6,850 nucleotides of DNA from Candidatus Hydrogenedentota bacterium (GCA_030123645.1 JASJYE010000130.1:1-6850); one strand, 5' to 3'; shown: positions 1 through 6,537, counted from the stretch's first letter. A program made the numbers and translations. The notes: generated by a model from the sequence alone, not told the origin.

Positions 1-123
1 AACAACTTAGCAAGCGCGGCGAATCACTAATGGGCTGTGAGCGATGCGGGCTAGTGGTTCGATTCGAAATTGACGGCGTTTACGGAGGCGTTCATGCAAC
101 GGCCCGCTGTATATCGGGATACG

Positions 124-192
124 CCGCAAGAAAGGGACAGACACGTCTTCGCTCGTACCTCGCTTCGCTTGGGACAGTCCCTGTTTTTGCGG
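124..192. repeat. Long imperfect inverted repeat, possible terminator or REP-like element
   Basis: The left arm CCGCAAGAAAGGGAC (124-138) is nearly the reverse complement of the right arm GTCCCTGTTTTTGCGG (177-192), with one extra base and one mismatch, giving a stem of about 15 bp around a 38-nt loop. Inside it, GGGACAG occurs twice in direct orientation (134-140 and 171-177), and CTTCGCT occurs twice (147-153 and 163-169). The right arm has a T5 run (184-188). Read leftward, the stem ends in TTTCTT, so the hairpin could end amine oxidase transcripts, whose stop codon is only 1 bp away. The GGGACAGACACG core resembles termini of REP-like repeats I remember near Y1/RAYT transposases, but that is recollection and no transposase is present. 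Confidence 0.55.
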
Positions 193-193
193 A

Positions 194-1579
194 TTAGGTC
201 ATGAGGGGAGCTGGGATGGTCATTACCTCTTGGGCCGCCCTGATGCCGCTTAGGTATGCGCCGCTCACTGTGCCGAACCTCTTACGGCTGGTGGCCTCGC
301 CGGCGAAGAATAGACGGTCGGCGACAGGCTCTGCGAGCGTCTCGCGGTCCCTGCCCGTCGCGCCGACTTTGTTGAAGGTGAAAGCTCCTCGCGTGAATGG
401 ATAGCCCCCCCAGCGCGTCCGGACGGCATTCACGGGGTCGGGCACGCTCGAGCCGTACATCCGCCTCAGCACGTCGACCGCGCCGCCTATCGCCTCCTTA
501 TCGGGCATCCCTTCGAGGCCGTCCTCGTAAGTGCCGGGCACGTAGGCCGTCAGTACAGGCTCGCCGGTATACCTGGCAACATTCACGAAGACCGGATACT
601 GCCCCCGCACATCGGTGCCATGGGCAAGGGCATGAACCTTCGCCGGCCAGAAGATCTCGGGGAACCGTAAAGCAATCTTATTGATCAGGCCCATTCCGAT
701 CCGATCAATCGCCGCCTCCTTGGCCCAGGGAAGCGAAGGCGAAAAATCGATCTGACCGGCCTTGAGCACCCCGAGCGACACGGTCACAATGACTCGGTCG
801 GCGCGCAGGGTCCCCTCCTCGGTGTGCACCTTGACCCGCCCGCTGCCGTATTCGACTCCGGTGACCGCGACGCCCGTCTTAATGTCGAGGCCGGTCGCGA
901 GCTTATCGGGAACGCTGTCGTATCCGTTGACGACGAAGTGATCGCCTCCCGGATAGGCTTCGTAATCCAGCGCGTACTTCCAAGACGCCTCCGTGAAAGG
1001 AGAGGCGTTGACCATCTCCGCGCTCGTGATTCCAAAGTAGAAGACACGCCGCTCTTGGGGCGTAAATTTACGGCGCTGAAATTCGCGCTGGATGATGTCT
1101 TCGATGGGAAAATCTTCGGTGTTGCCGATATTGCGGAAGAAGGCCCGGCGAAACATCCCCAATATACGATTGCGGACCATGGAGAGCTCTTCGTCGTCCA
1201 TGGGAGTCCCGTCCGTCTCGAATCCGGTCAGGCTGTCCCAGTCGACCTCGAGATATCCGACACCGGTTTCCTTAAGTAGCGGGACCAGCGGGTTGTTTTT
1301 TATGCCGTGGATGCGTGACGCCCCGAGCTCGACCGGCAGGCCGAGATCGCGGCTGGTGTAAATACGCCCGCCGATGCGCCGCGATCCCTCGAGCACCGTC
1401 ACGCGGTAGCCCGCGGCCTCGAGTTCGCGCGCCGCGGCGAGGCCGGCCATCCCTGCCCCGACGACGATCACCGACTCACCTCGCGACGCACGCGGGATCG
1501 TGGTGCAGCCCAGCGCGGCGCCTGCTAAGAGCGCCGAGGAGCTTTTCGCACTTATTTTGAGGAAGTCCCTACGGTCCAT
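194..1579 (-). CDS. Tat-exported flavin-containing amine oxidase (MAO/polyamine oxidase family)
   Basis: This encodes a 461-residue FAD-dependent oxidase of the flavin amine oxidase family, which oxidises primary, secondary or poly-amines to an aldehyde with release of H2O2. The N-terminus is a twin-arginine signal (RRDFLK at 3-8, then a hydrophobic stretch at about 14-24). Cys25 follows in an ALGC context, a non-canonical lipobox, so the mature protein may be a lipoprotein. The Rossmann motif GAGMAG lies at 41-46, followed by an acidic strand end and an RIGGR-type motif. ELGASRIHG follows, as in polyamine oxidases. Lys301 in NKIALRF matches the conserved lysine near the flavin N5 of MAO and PAO. 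The C-terminal FAD motifs FAGEATS (425-431) and GTVSGAYLSG (436-445) are present, so the protein looks complete. The substrate cannot be told from sequence. The gene is divergent from acs. No strong Shine-Dalgarno is visible before the ATG at 1579. Confidence 0.9.
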   Translation of the reverse strand: MDRRDFLKISAKSSSALLAGAALGCTTIPRASRGESVIVVGAGMAGLAAARELEAAGYRVTVLEGSRRIGGRIYTSRDLGLPVELGASRIHGIKNNPLVPLLKETGVGYLEVDWDSLTGFETDGTPMDDEELSMVRNRILGMFRRAFFRNIGNTEDFPIEDIIQREFQRRKFTPQERRVFYFGITSAEMVNASPFTEASWKYALDYEAYPGGDHFVVNGYDSVPDKLATGLDIKTGVAVTGVEYGSGRVKVHTEEGTLRADRVIVTVSLGVLKAGQIDFSPSLPWAKEAAIDRIGMGLINKIALRFPEIFWPAKVHALAHGTDVRGQYPVFVNVARYTGEPVLTAYVPGTYEDGLEGMPDKEAIGGAVDVLRRMYGSSVPDPVNAVRTRWGGYPFTRGAFTFNKVGATGRDRETLAEPVADRLFFAGEATSRKRFGTVSGAYLSGIRAAQEVMTIPAPLMT

Positions 1580-1821
1580 GGTCTTAGCCCAAACAAGCCG
1601 GTGGGCGAGCCTTGCCGTCCAAGGAAAACAGCGGGGCGCGCCGGAAACATTGCAGCATCAGGAGGTGTCCAAGGCCGCAGCCACCCTCTTAATCCCCGAA
1701 CCTGCCTGGAGGTTGCCCCGAATACGAAATCAGTTCCGGACATTGGTTTTCAAGCTAGATCATGGCAGACTATCCCTCTGTCCGTATTCACCGAAGGAAA
1801 AGCAAGGCGGAGATCGCTCGA
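1580..1821. promoter_or_regulatory. Divergent intergenic region between amine oxidase and acs
   Basis: This 242-bp spacer must carry the 5' signals of two divergent genes. I could not find a convincing pair of -35 and -10 hexamers for either direction. It holds a perfect anti-SD complement AGGAGGTG at 1660-1667 with no start codon at a usable distance, and a GGCGCGCC palindrome at 1635-1642. An in-frame ATG for acs at 1762 falls inside this region but has no ribosome binding site, so I treat 1762-1821 as leader. Confidence 0.35.
1809..1812 (+). promoter_or_regulatory. Ribosome binding site deciding the acs start
   Basis: GGAG lies 9 nt before the ATG at 1822, within a purine-rich AAGGCGGAG stretch. 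No comparable site precedes the ATG at 1762. This, with family alignment of the N-terminus from memory, is why the shorter start was chosen. Confidence 0.6.
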
Positions 1822-3780
1822 ATGACTAACAATATTGAACATGTTCTTGAGGAAACGCGCAAATTTGACCCGTCTGAGGATTTCGTGGCGCATTCCCACC
1901 TGAAATCACGGGCCGATTACGACGAACTATATTCGAAATCCATCAGCGACCCCGATGCGTTCTGGGGCGACGTCGCCCGGGAACTTCATTGGTTTAAGCC
2001 GTGGGACCGGGTGCTCAACGCTGATAACGCGCCATTTTTCAAGTGGTTCGAGGGCGCCACGACCAATATCTCGTACAATTGTCTGGACCGGCACTTGTCG
2101 ACCCCGCGCAAAAACAAGGCCGCCATCATCTGGGAGGGCGAGCCGGGCGACCAGCGCACGCTCACGTATCACCAGCTCCACCGGGAGGTGTGCAAGGCCG
2201 CCAACGCGTTCAAAGGGCTCGGACTCGAGCGGGGCGACCGTGTCGCGATATACATGCCCATGATCCCCGAGCTCGCCATCGCCATGTTGGCGTGCGCCCG
2301 GATTGGCGCTGTCCATTCGATCATTTTCGGCGGGTTTTCTGCCAACGCCATCGTCGACCGTGTCCAGGACGCCTCATGCAAGATGATTGTCACCGCGGAC
2401 GGCGGCCATCGAAGAGGCGCCGTATCCGCCCTTAAACCCACCGTCGATGAGGCACTGCCGAATTGCCCGACGGTGGAGACTGTCGTCGTCGTTCGCCGCG
2501 GCGGAAATGAGATCGCCATGCAAGAGGGCCGGGACCATTGGTGGCACGACGTGGTAGGCCCTGCTTCGGCGGTGTGCCCCGCGGAGGAATTGGACGCAGA
2601 ACACCCCTTGTACATCTTGTATACCTCCGGCTCGACGGGCAAGCCGAAGGGGATCCTTCATTCGACGGGGGGCTACATGGTCGGCACCTACATGACGTCG
2701 AAATACGTTTTCGATTTGCATGAGGACGATACTTACTGGTGCACGGCGGACATCGGCTGGGTGACCGGGCACAGCTACATTGTCTATGGCATTCTGGCGA
2801 ACGGCGCGACCTCCCTCATGTACGAAGGTACGCCGAACAGCCCGAATGAGGGCCGTTTTTGGGAAATCATCGAGAAATACGGCGTCAATATCTTCTACAC
2901 GGCCCCGACCGCGATTCGCACCTTCATCCGTTGGGGCGACGAATGGCCCAATAAATACGACCTCAGCAGTTTAAGATTGCTGGGGACGGTCGGCGAGCCG
3001 ATCAATCCTGAGGCCTGGATGTGGTACCACAGAGTCATCGGCAAGGAGCGCTGTCCGATCGTCGACACGTGGTGGCAGACCGAAACCGGTGCGATAATGA
3101 TCACCACGCTCCCAGGGGCGATGTATACGAAACCCGGCTCTGCGGGGCTGCCGTTCTTTGGCGTAAAGGCGGCCGTGGTCACCGAGGAGGGCGAGGAGGT
3201 CGACGGCATGCACAGCGGCCTGCTGGTCATCCAAGGGCCTTGGCCAGCGATGCTGCGTACCCTCTACGGCGATGACGACAGGTACGTGGACGTTTTCTGG
3301 TCGAAATTCAAAGAACGGGGGTGGTATCTCACGGGGGACGGGGCGTTTCGCGACAAGAACGGCTACTTTATGATCATTGGGCGCCTCGACGACGTCATCA
3401 ACGTGTCGGGCCACCGTCTCGGCACGATGGAAATCGAATCGGCGCTCGTTTCGAGCGATCTCGTGGCCGAAGCCGCCGTGGTCGGCTACCCGCATGAAAT
3501 TAAGGGCCAGGGCATCTGCGCCTTCGTGTCGGTCCCCAAGGGCATTACGCCTACCGAAGCTGACGTGCAGAAACTTCGCGACCATGTCGCCAAAGAAATC
3601 GGGCCGATTGCGAAGCCGGACCAGATCAGGTTCACGGACGCGTTGCCGAAGACGCGATCCGGCAAGATCATGCGCCGCCTGTTGCGTGATATCGCAGCGG
3701 GTAAGGAGACCACGGGAGATACTACGACCTTGGAGGATTTTTCGGTGCTCGCGGCACTGCGAGAGGAATCCGAGGATTAG
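1822..3780 (+). CDS. acs: Acetyl-CoA synthetase (AMP-forming)
   Basis: The enzyme converts acetate, ATP and CoA to acetyl-CoA, AMP and PPi in the cytoplasm, through an acetyl-adenylate. From the ATG at 1822 it is 652 residues, the same length as E. coli Acs. This start has GGAG 9 nt upstream (1809-1812), and the N-terminus (IEHVLEETRKFDP) matches the usual family start. The in-frame ATG at 1762 would add 20 basic residues and lacks an SD. Family motifs are all present: the ATP/phosphate loop YTSGSTGKPKG at about 267-277; DTWWQTETG at 415-423, whose Trp limits the acyl pocket to acetate in characterised Acs; the hinge GRLDDV at 520-525 followed by SGHRLGT; and the C-terminal PKTRSGKIMRR with Lys615 as the catalytic lysine that protein acetyltransferases modify in Salmonella. 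One oddity is Ala200, where many Acs enzymes have Arg or Lys (see findings). A related propionyl-CoA ligase is less likely given length and the Trp. Confidence 0.96.
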   Translation: MTNNIEHVLEETRKFDPSEDFVAHSHLKSRADYDELYSKSISDPDAFWGDVARELHWFKPWDRVLNADNAPFFKWFEGATTNISYNCLDRHLSTPRKNKAAIIWEGEPGDQRTLTYHQLHREVCKAANAFKGLGLERGDRVAIYMPMIPELAIAMLACARIGAVHSIIFGGFSANAIVDRVQDASCKMIVTADGGHRRGAVSALKPTVDEALPNCPTVETVVVVRRGGNEIAMQEGRDHWWHDVVGPASAVCPAEELDAEHPLYILYTSGSTGKPKGILHSTGGYMVGTYMTSKYVFDLHEDDTYWCTADIGWVTGHSYIVYGILANGATSLMYEGTPNSPNEGRFWEIIEKYGVNIFYTAPTAIRTFIRWGDEWPNKYDLSSLRLLGTVGEPINPEAWMWYHRVIGKERCPIVDTWWQTETGAIMITTLPGAMYTKPGSAGLPFFGVKAAVVTEEGEEVDGMHSGLLVIQGPWPAMLRTLYGDDDRYVDVFWSKFKERGWYLTGDGAFRDKNGYFMIIGRLDDVINVSGHRLGTMEIESALVSSDLVAEAAVVGYPHEIKGQGICAFVSVPKGITPTEADVQKLRDHVAKEIGPIAKPDQIRFTDALPKTRSGKIMRRLLRDIAAGKETTGDTTTLEDFSVLAALREESED

Positions 3781-3783
3781 AGC

Positions 3784-3851
3784 ACGCGCGGGAGCCGTCG
3801 GGAGGGACGAAGTCCTCCTCGTCCGCGGACGCGCGGGAGCGCGTCCCTCCC
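3784..3851. repeat. REP-like palindromic element after acs
   Basis: A perfect 10-bp inverted repeat, GGGAGGGACG (3800-3809) with CGTCCCTCCC (3842-3851), encloses a second palindrome CGTCCGCGGACG (3820-3831). A smaller hairpin GGACGA/TCGTCC (3805-3810 with 3819-3824) is also possible. The 12-mer ACGCGCGGGAGC occurs twice in direct orientation, at 3784-3795 and 3829-3840. The element starts 3 bp after the acs stop and lies between two convergent reading frames, a typical place for REP elements that act as bidirectional terminators or stabilise mRNA 3' ends. I see no T-tract, so plain intrinsic termination is not assured. I recall similar GC-rich GGGACG/CGTCCC repeats in Verrucomicrobia, unverified. 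Confidence 0.7.
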
Positions 3852-3876
3852 TACTGTGCCGTCGTTGTAGCGCGCT

Positions 3877-4041
3877 CTAGATCGAAGTTGCATCTTTGAA
3901 CTTCATTTTGGCCTTATTCCACGGCTTCGCGATGCACGTGTCCATATAGGCGACGATCAGTAGTCCGGGTATGGGCGCGAGCACGAAGCTCGTCGTGGCG
4001 CGCGGCAGGGCCGGCGCTTCGTGAAAAGACGGTTCAGACAC
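3877..4041 (-). CDS. Candidate small membrane-associated protein, 54 residues, unknown function
   Basis: A GTG start at 4041 is preceded by GAGGA at 4051-4055 with a 9-nt gap, the best ribosome binding site in the window. The product begins MSEPSFHEAP (reading the GTG as Met) and has one moderately hydrophobic segment at about 19-33 (FVLAPIPGLLIVAYM). It ends in a basic tail with PWNKAKMKFKD. Third codon positions are rich in G and C through the middle, like the neighbouring genes. The stop at 3877 faces acs across the palindromic element, and the start is divergent from the Nudix gene with 57 bp between start codons. I do not recognise a family. It could instead be a chance frame or the remnant of a longer gene. 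Confidence 0.4.
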   Translation of the reverse strand: MSEPSFHEAPALPRATTSFVLAPIPGLLIVAYMDTCIAKPWNKAKMKFKDATSI

Positions 4042-4098
4042 GTTAACGATTCCTCGGAACGGGCGTTTCCATGCAACCAAGGGAGTAATTATTACAAG

Positions 4099-4650
4099 AT
4101 GAGCACTGAAAATCCCTGGAAGACGCTGAGCAGCAGTCGCGTTTATACCAATCCGTGGATGTCCGTCAGGGAAGACAAGGTAATTCGACCGGATGGACAG
4201 GATGGGATATACGGCGTTATCGAAACGCGTGTCGCAACGGGCGTGGTCGCCCTGACGCCGGAACGCGAGATCTACCTCGTGGGCCAATACCGATATCCCA
4301 CGGAGGTTTACTCATGGGAAATCATCCAGGGTGGCGCCGATGAGAATGAAGACCGGCTGTCGGCCTGCAAACGTGAGCTTCAGGAGGAGGCGGGCCTTGT
4401 CGCGGAAACGTGGACGCCTATCGGCGGGGAAATACACTTGAGCAATTGCATTTCATCGGAAAGGGGATACGTCTACGCGGCTGAAGGACTATCCAATACC
4501 GAGGCTTCGCCTGACGGCACGGAAGTTCTGGACTTGAAAAAGGTACGCCTTAGTGAAGCCGTGCGCATGGCCGCGTGCGGTGAGATCGTCGATGCCGTGA
4601 GCATCATCGGAATTCTGCTCACGGAGAAGTGGCTGGGCGGCAGTAGGTAA
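4099..4650 (+). CDS. Nudix hydrolase, ADP-ribose pyrophosphatase-like
   Basis: This 183-residue protein belongs to the Nudix superfamily, which hydrolyses nucleoside diphosphates linked to another moiety, using Mg2+ in the cytoplasm. The Nudix box at 78-100 is a perfect match to GX5EX7REUXEEXGU: Gly78, Glu84, Arg92-Glu93, Glu96-Glu97 and Gly99. Before it, VGQYRYPTEVYSWEI is the strand pattern typical of the ADP-ribose pyrophosphatase branch. After it, GGEIHLSNCISSERGYVYA and DGTEVL complete the fold, and the length is normal. The ATG at 4099 is chosen because the sequence MSTENPWKTLSSSRVY fits the family start and GGGAG lies at 4081-4085, though the 13-nt gap is long. A GTG at 4021 would add 26 unlikely residues. 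The exact substrate is not readable from the sequence. The box is entered by IIQGG where relatives often have IPxGG. Confidence 0.9.
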   Translation: MSTENPWKTLSSSRVYTNPWMSVREDKVIRPDGQDGIYGVIETRVATGVVALTPEREIYLVGQYRYPTEVYSWEIIQGGADENEDRLSACKRELQEEAGLVAETWTPIGGEIHLSNCISSERGYVYAAEGLSNTEASPDGTEVLDLKKVRLSEAVRMAACGEIVDAVSIIGILLTEKWLGGSR

Positions 4651-4653
4651 CTA

Positions 4654-5262
4654 CTACCAGACGGCCTCGTATTCTTCCGGCAATAGATCCCAGCGTTTAC
4701 CGTATACGTGGACGCGCTTCGTCTCATTTCCTTCCGGATCCACCACGGGCTGGCCGGCATGCACCCAGGACAGAATACTTCCTTTGAGGTTGTATGCCTC
4801 GATCCCCTCGGCTTTCAGCGCCTCGACATACCCGGCACTCCGGTAGCCGATAGTGCAATGCACCACAATTGGCGCGTCACCAAGTCCTCGCTTTAACGAC
4901 TCAAAGGCCTCCTTGGATATGGCGCCGGGAATAATCGACACCATCCGTTCTTCGGGCTCTCGTACGTCGACAATTAGGAGGTCCTCCCTCGTCCGGAGCC
5001 GAATAAGCTCCTCAACGCTGATCTCCGGCGCATCCGGGAAGTCAGGCTGAAATTCTCTATACATGGCCTCGATCGCCGCTCGTTTTTCCGCGTCTGTCCG
5101 CCCCTCCGCCAAAGGAGCCGCCGGACCGCAACATACCGCCGTCACGGACAGGATCAGGGGCAAAGCGGTCAGAATCCCGCACAGGGGCCGTCCGAGAGCT
5201 CCTGGGGAGAAGAGGCGTCGTTTGTCTCGCACTTGGAATTTCATATTCCATAAACTGTTCAT
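4654..5262 (-). CDS. Exported rhodanese-like domain protein
   Basis: This 202-residue protein has one rhodanese domain at about 80-175. The active-site loop is HCTIGYRSAGY with Cys136 and Arg141 (CX4R), so the nucleophile is present and sulfur transfer or a related thiol reaction is feasible. LLIVDVREPEE (about 94-104) is the conserved beta-strand and DxRxxxE-type motif. The tail RVHVYGKRWDLLPEEYEAVW, after the domain, is shared, as I recall, by a subgroup of small bacterial rhodaneses. The N-terminus has a basic region and a hydrophobic stretch at about 27-45 ending in Cys44-Cys45, so it is probably exported or membrane-anchored. A lipobox is not canonical. An alternative start is Met7 (5244). 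Neither start has a clear SD. Tandem TAG codons (4654 and 4651 on this strand) end the gene, 3 bp from the convergent Nudix stop. Confidence 0.87.
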   Translation of the reverse strand: MNSLWNMKFQVRDKRRLFSPGALGRPLCGILTALPLILSVTAVCCGPAAPLAEGRTDAEKRAAIEAMYREFQPDFPDAPEISVEELIRLRTREDLLIVDVREPEERMVSIIPGAISKEAFESLKRGLGDAPIVVHCTIGYRSAGYVEALKAEGIEAYNLKGSILSWVHAGQPVVDPEGNETKRVHVYGKRWDLLPEEYEAVW

Positions 5263-5503
5263 TTATAAGTACTTAAAGGAATTGAACGCTTTCTGATCAC
5301 GGATATCAACAACCCGGGTACTTCGAGGCGGGAATGTCCTCTATCTGAACGGGCAGCTGGAGTTTCTGACCTATCCATCGAGCCGGTTTCCGATGACTGA
5401 GGACAGTGCACGTATTCTTGGCGCCATAATCGGTCCTTTGACGGCTTCTGGAGCGCTTTAAGTCTGGGCCGGCTTAAGATGATTCGAAGCCCTTCTCGAG
5501 GAG

Positions 5504-5529
5504 CCCCGCCATGCGGGGATCCTCCCCGC
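5504..5529. repeat. Three-arm alternating hairpin element
   Basis: Three arms follow each other: CCCCGC (5504-5509), GCGGGG (5513-5518) and CCCCGC (5524-5529). The middle arm can pair with the left arm around a CAT loop, or with the right arm as GCGGGGA/TCCCCGC (5513-5519 with 5523-5529) around a TCC loop. The two folds exclude each other, which is the geometry of an attenuator or switch, but also arises by duplication inside a palindromic repeat. No T-tract follows on either strand. Confidence 0.5.
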
Positions 5530-5619
5530 AAAATGGATGGACAACCAGTGCGAGAAAGGACAATTTCCACTTGACTTCAAACAGATTATCTTGGGGGTGT
5601 ATGGTGTTGGCTTCGAAGG

Positions 5620-5643
5620 CACCGCCAAACGAGTTTGGCGGTG
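5620..5643. repeat. Perfect 11-bp inverted repeat
   Basis: CACCGCCAAAC (5620-5630) is followed after GA by its exact reverse complement GTTTGGCGGTG (5633-5643). With only two unpaired bases between arms, the RNA hairpin would open the top pairs to form a small loop and keep about 9 bp. It has no adjacent T-tract, so it is not a clear intrinsic terminator. It lies downstream of the DUF502 stop on the leftward transcript. A near-symmetric DNA site for a dimeric protein is the other reading. Confidence 0.6.
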
Positions 5644-5757
5644 GCACCCTTTGCCGGTTGCGGCTCGGCAGCCCTTCGGGTCTGTATACACTAAAAGTAC
5701 TATAGATGGTGCGTGTTGCGAGCACGAGGCGGCAGGGTTAGTTTCGCCGCGGGGCAC

Positions 5758-6537
5758 TCACTCCTCCGTTGCGGAGACGGAGGCCAGGGGTTCCGTTTTT
5801 GCCAGTTCCTTAAGCTGGTCGACGGCCTGACTTCCGGGCAGGTAGGCACCGGCTGAAATAATGAGTTTCATGGCTTCTTCTACACTGATGTCCAGTATCG
5901 TGATTTCCTCCGGATTCAAATATAGGAGGAATCCTGAAGTCGGGTTGGGCGTCGTCGGAACGAAGACGGAATACAATTGCTTATCGACGACGTCGTGAAC
6001 GACGCCTTGATCCGTCGATGTGATAAACGCGACGGCGTAGACGCCTTTGCGTGGATACTCCACGAGACAGACCTGCTGGAAGACGGTCCCGTCGCGGCTG
6101 ACAAAGACGTCGCGTATCTGCTGAACGGCGCGGTAGATCTTGCTGACGAGCGGAATGCGATCCATGATCCGTTCGCCCGCGCGTATGACGCGCCGTCCCA
6201 CCAAGTTGCGAGTTAGAAATCCTGTGGTTAAGAAGAGTGCGACGGCGATCAGAAAACCGAAACCGGGTATATACTTAATTTCGGGGAGGAACCCCAACCA
6301 CGTGTACGTATCGCTCTTGCCCAGGTCGTTGAAGGCCAAGTATGCGCTCTTGATGAGATTCTCTAGGCCGAGTCCCACGTTCTTGAATAGCCACCACGTG
6401 AGCCACAGCGTGACGATGAGAGGAATCCAAACGAGCAATCCGGTGACGAGGTAGAACCTCAGCACACGGAGATACCTCCACATAAAGGTGTTCCTTTTAC
6501 GCCCCGACACGCGCTTTTTTGGCACCGGATTGCTCAT
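5758..6537 (-). CDS. DUF502 family inner-membrane protein
   Basis: This 259-residue protein matches the DUF502 (COG2928) family, whose biochemical role is not established. A basic N-terminus (KKR, RKR) precedes transmembrane segment 1 at about 28-51 (LVTGLLVWIPLIVTLWLTWW) and segment 2 at about 90-109 (IPGFGFLIAVALFLTTGFL). The family signatures follow: RNLVGRR near 110-116, RIPLVSKIYRAVQQ, VEYPRKGVYAVAF, and VFVPTTPNPTSGFLL near 192-206. The protein is full length. Two starts are possible. The ATG at 6537 gives a short leader after the -10 box at 6565-6570 but has no SD. The ATG at 6483 (Met19) has AAAAGGAA with about 8 nt spacing and gives a typical family N-terminus. The longer form is listed because the extra codons look coding. 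It lies 139 bp downstream of the CorC-domain gene on the same strand. Confidence 0.93.
   Translation of the reverse strand: MSNPVPKKRVSGRKRNTFMWRYLRVLRFYLVTGLLVWIPLIVTLWLTWWLFKNVGLGLENLIKSAYLAFNDLGKSDTYTWLGFLPEIKYIPGFGFLIAVALFLTTGFLTRNLVGRRVIRAGERIMDRIPLVSKIYRAVQQIRDVFVSRDGTVFQQVCLVEYPRKGVYAVAFITSTDQGVVHDVVDKQLYSVFVPTTPNPTSGFLLYLNPEEITILDISVEEAMKLIISAGAYLPGSQAVDQLKELAKTEPLASVSATEE

Larger units (their letters stand above)
5263..5757. other. 495-bp gap without a convincing gene
   Basis: No frame here looks like a known protein. Several overlapping frames of 64 to 103 codons are open on both strands between about 5460 and 5757, and none has a recognisable domain. One rightward frame (5297-5458, no good start codon) reads protein-like (VLYLNGQLEFL, SARILGAIIGPL) and may be a gene remnant. 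The gap also holds two hairpin elements, at 5504-5529 and 5620-5643, listed separately. The first 30 bp beside the rhodanese start are AT-rich and presumably hold its promoter, but I cannot assign hexamers. Confidence 0.5.

Noticed and set aside
57..65. GTTCGATTC, resembling a tRNA T-loop
   Set aside because: The flanking five-base arms do not pair and no acceptor or anticodon stem can be built around it.
3..197. Rightward open frame from the left edge, with a CERCG motif, ending at a TAG
   Set aside because: Its last third runs through the inverted repeat at 124-192, it resembles no family I know, and it overlaps the amine oxidase stop. A truncated gene cannot be excluded.
824..1279. 151-codon rightward open frame inside the amine oxidase gene
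   Set aside because: It is antisense to conserved coding sequence and shows no family motif.
1660..1667. Perfect SD-like AGGAGGTG in the acs leader
   Set aside because: No ATG, GTG or TTG lies at a usable distance downstream in either a leader peptide or acs.
1762..1821. 20-residue N-terminal extension of Acs
   Set aside because: It has no ribosome binding site, is basic and unlike family N-termini; starting at 1822 gives exactly the usual 652 residues.
2971..3585. 204-codon leftward open frame inside acs
   Set aside because: It is antisense to the most conserved part of acs, has a shadow-type composition rich in Arg, His and Val, and has no recognisable domain.
5458..5757. Several overlapping leftward and rightward frames of 64 to 99 codons
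   Set aside because: They overlap each other, contain the hairpin repeats, lack good start signals and show no known domain, so none is called as a gene.
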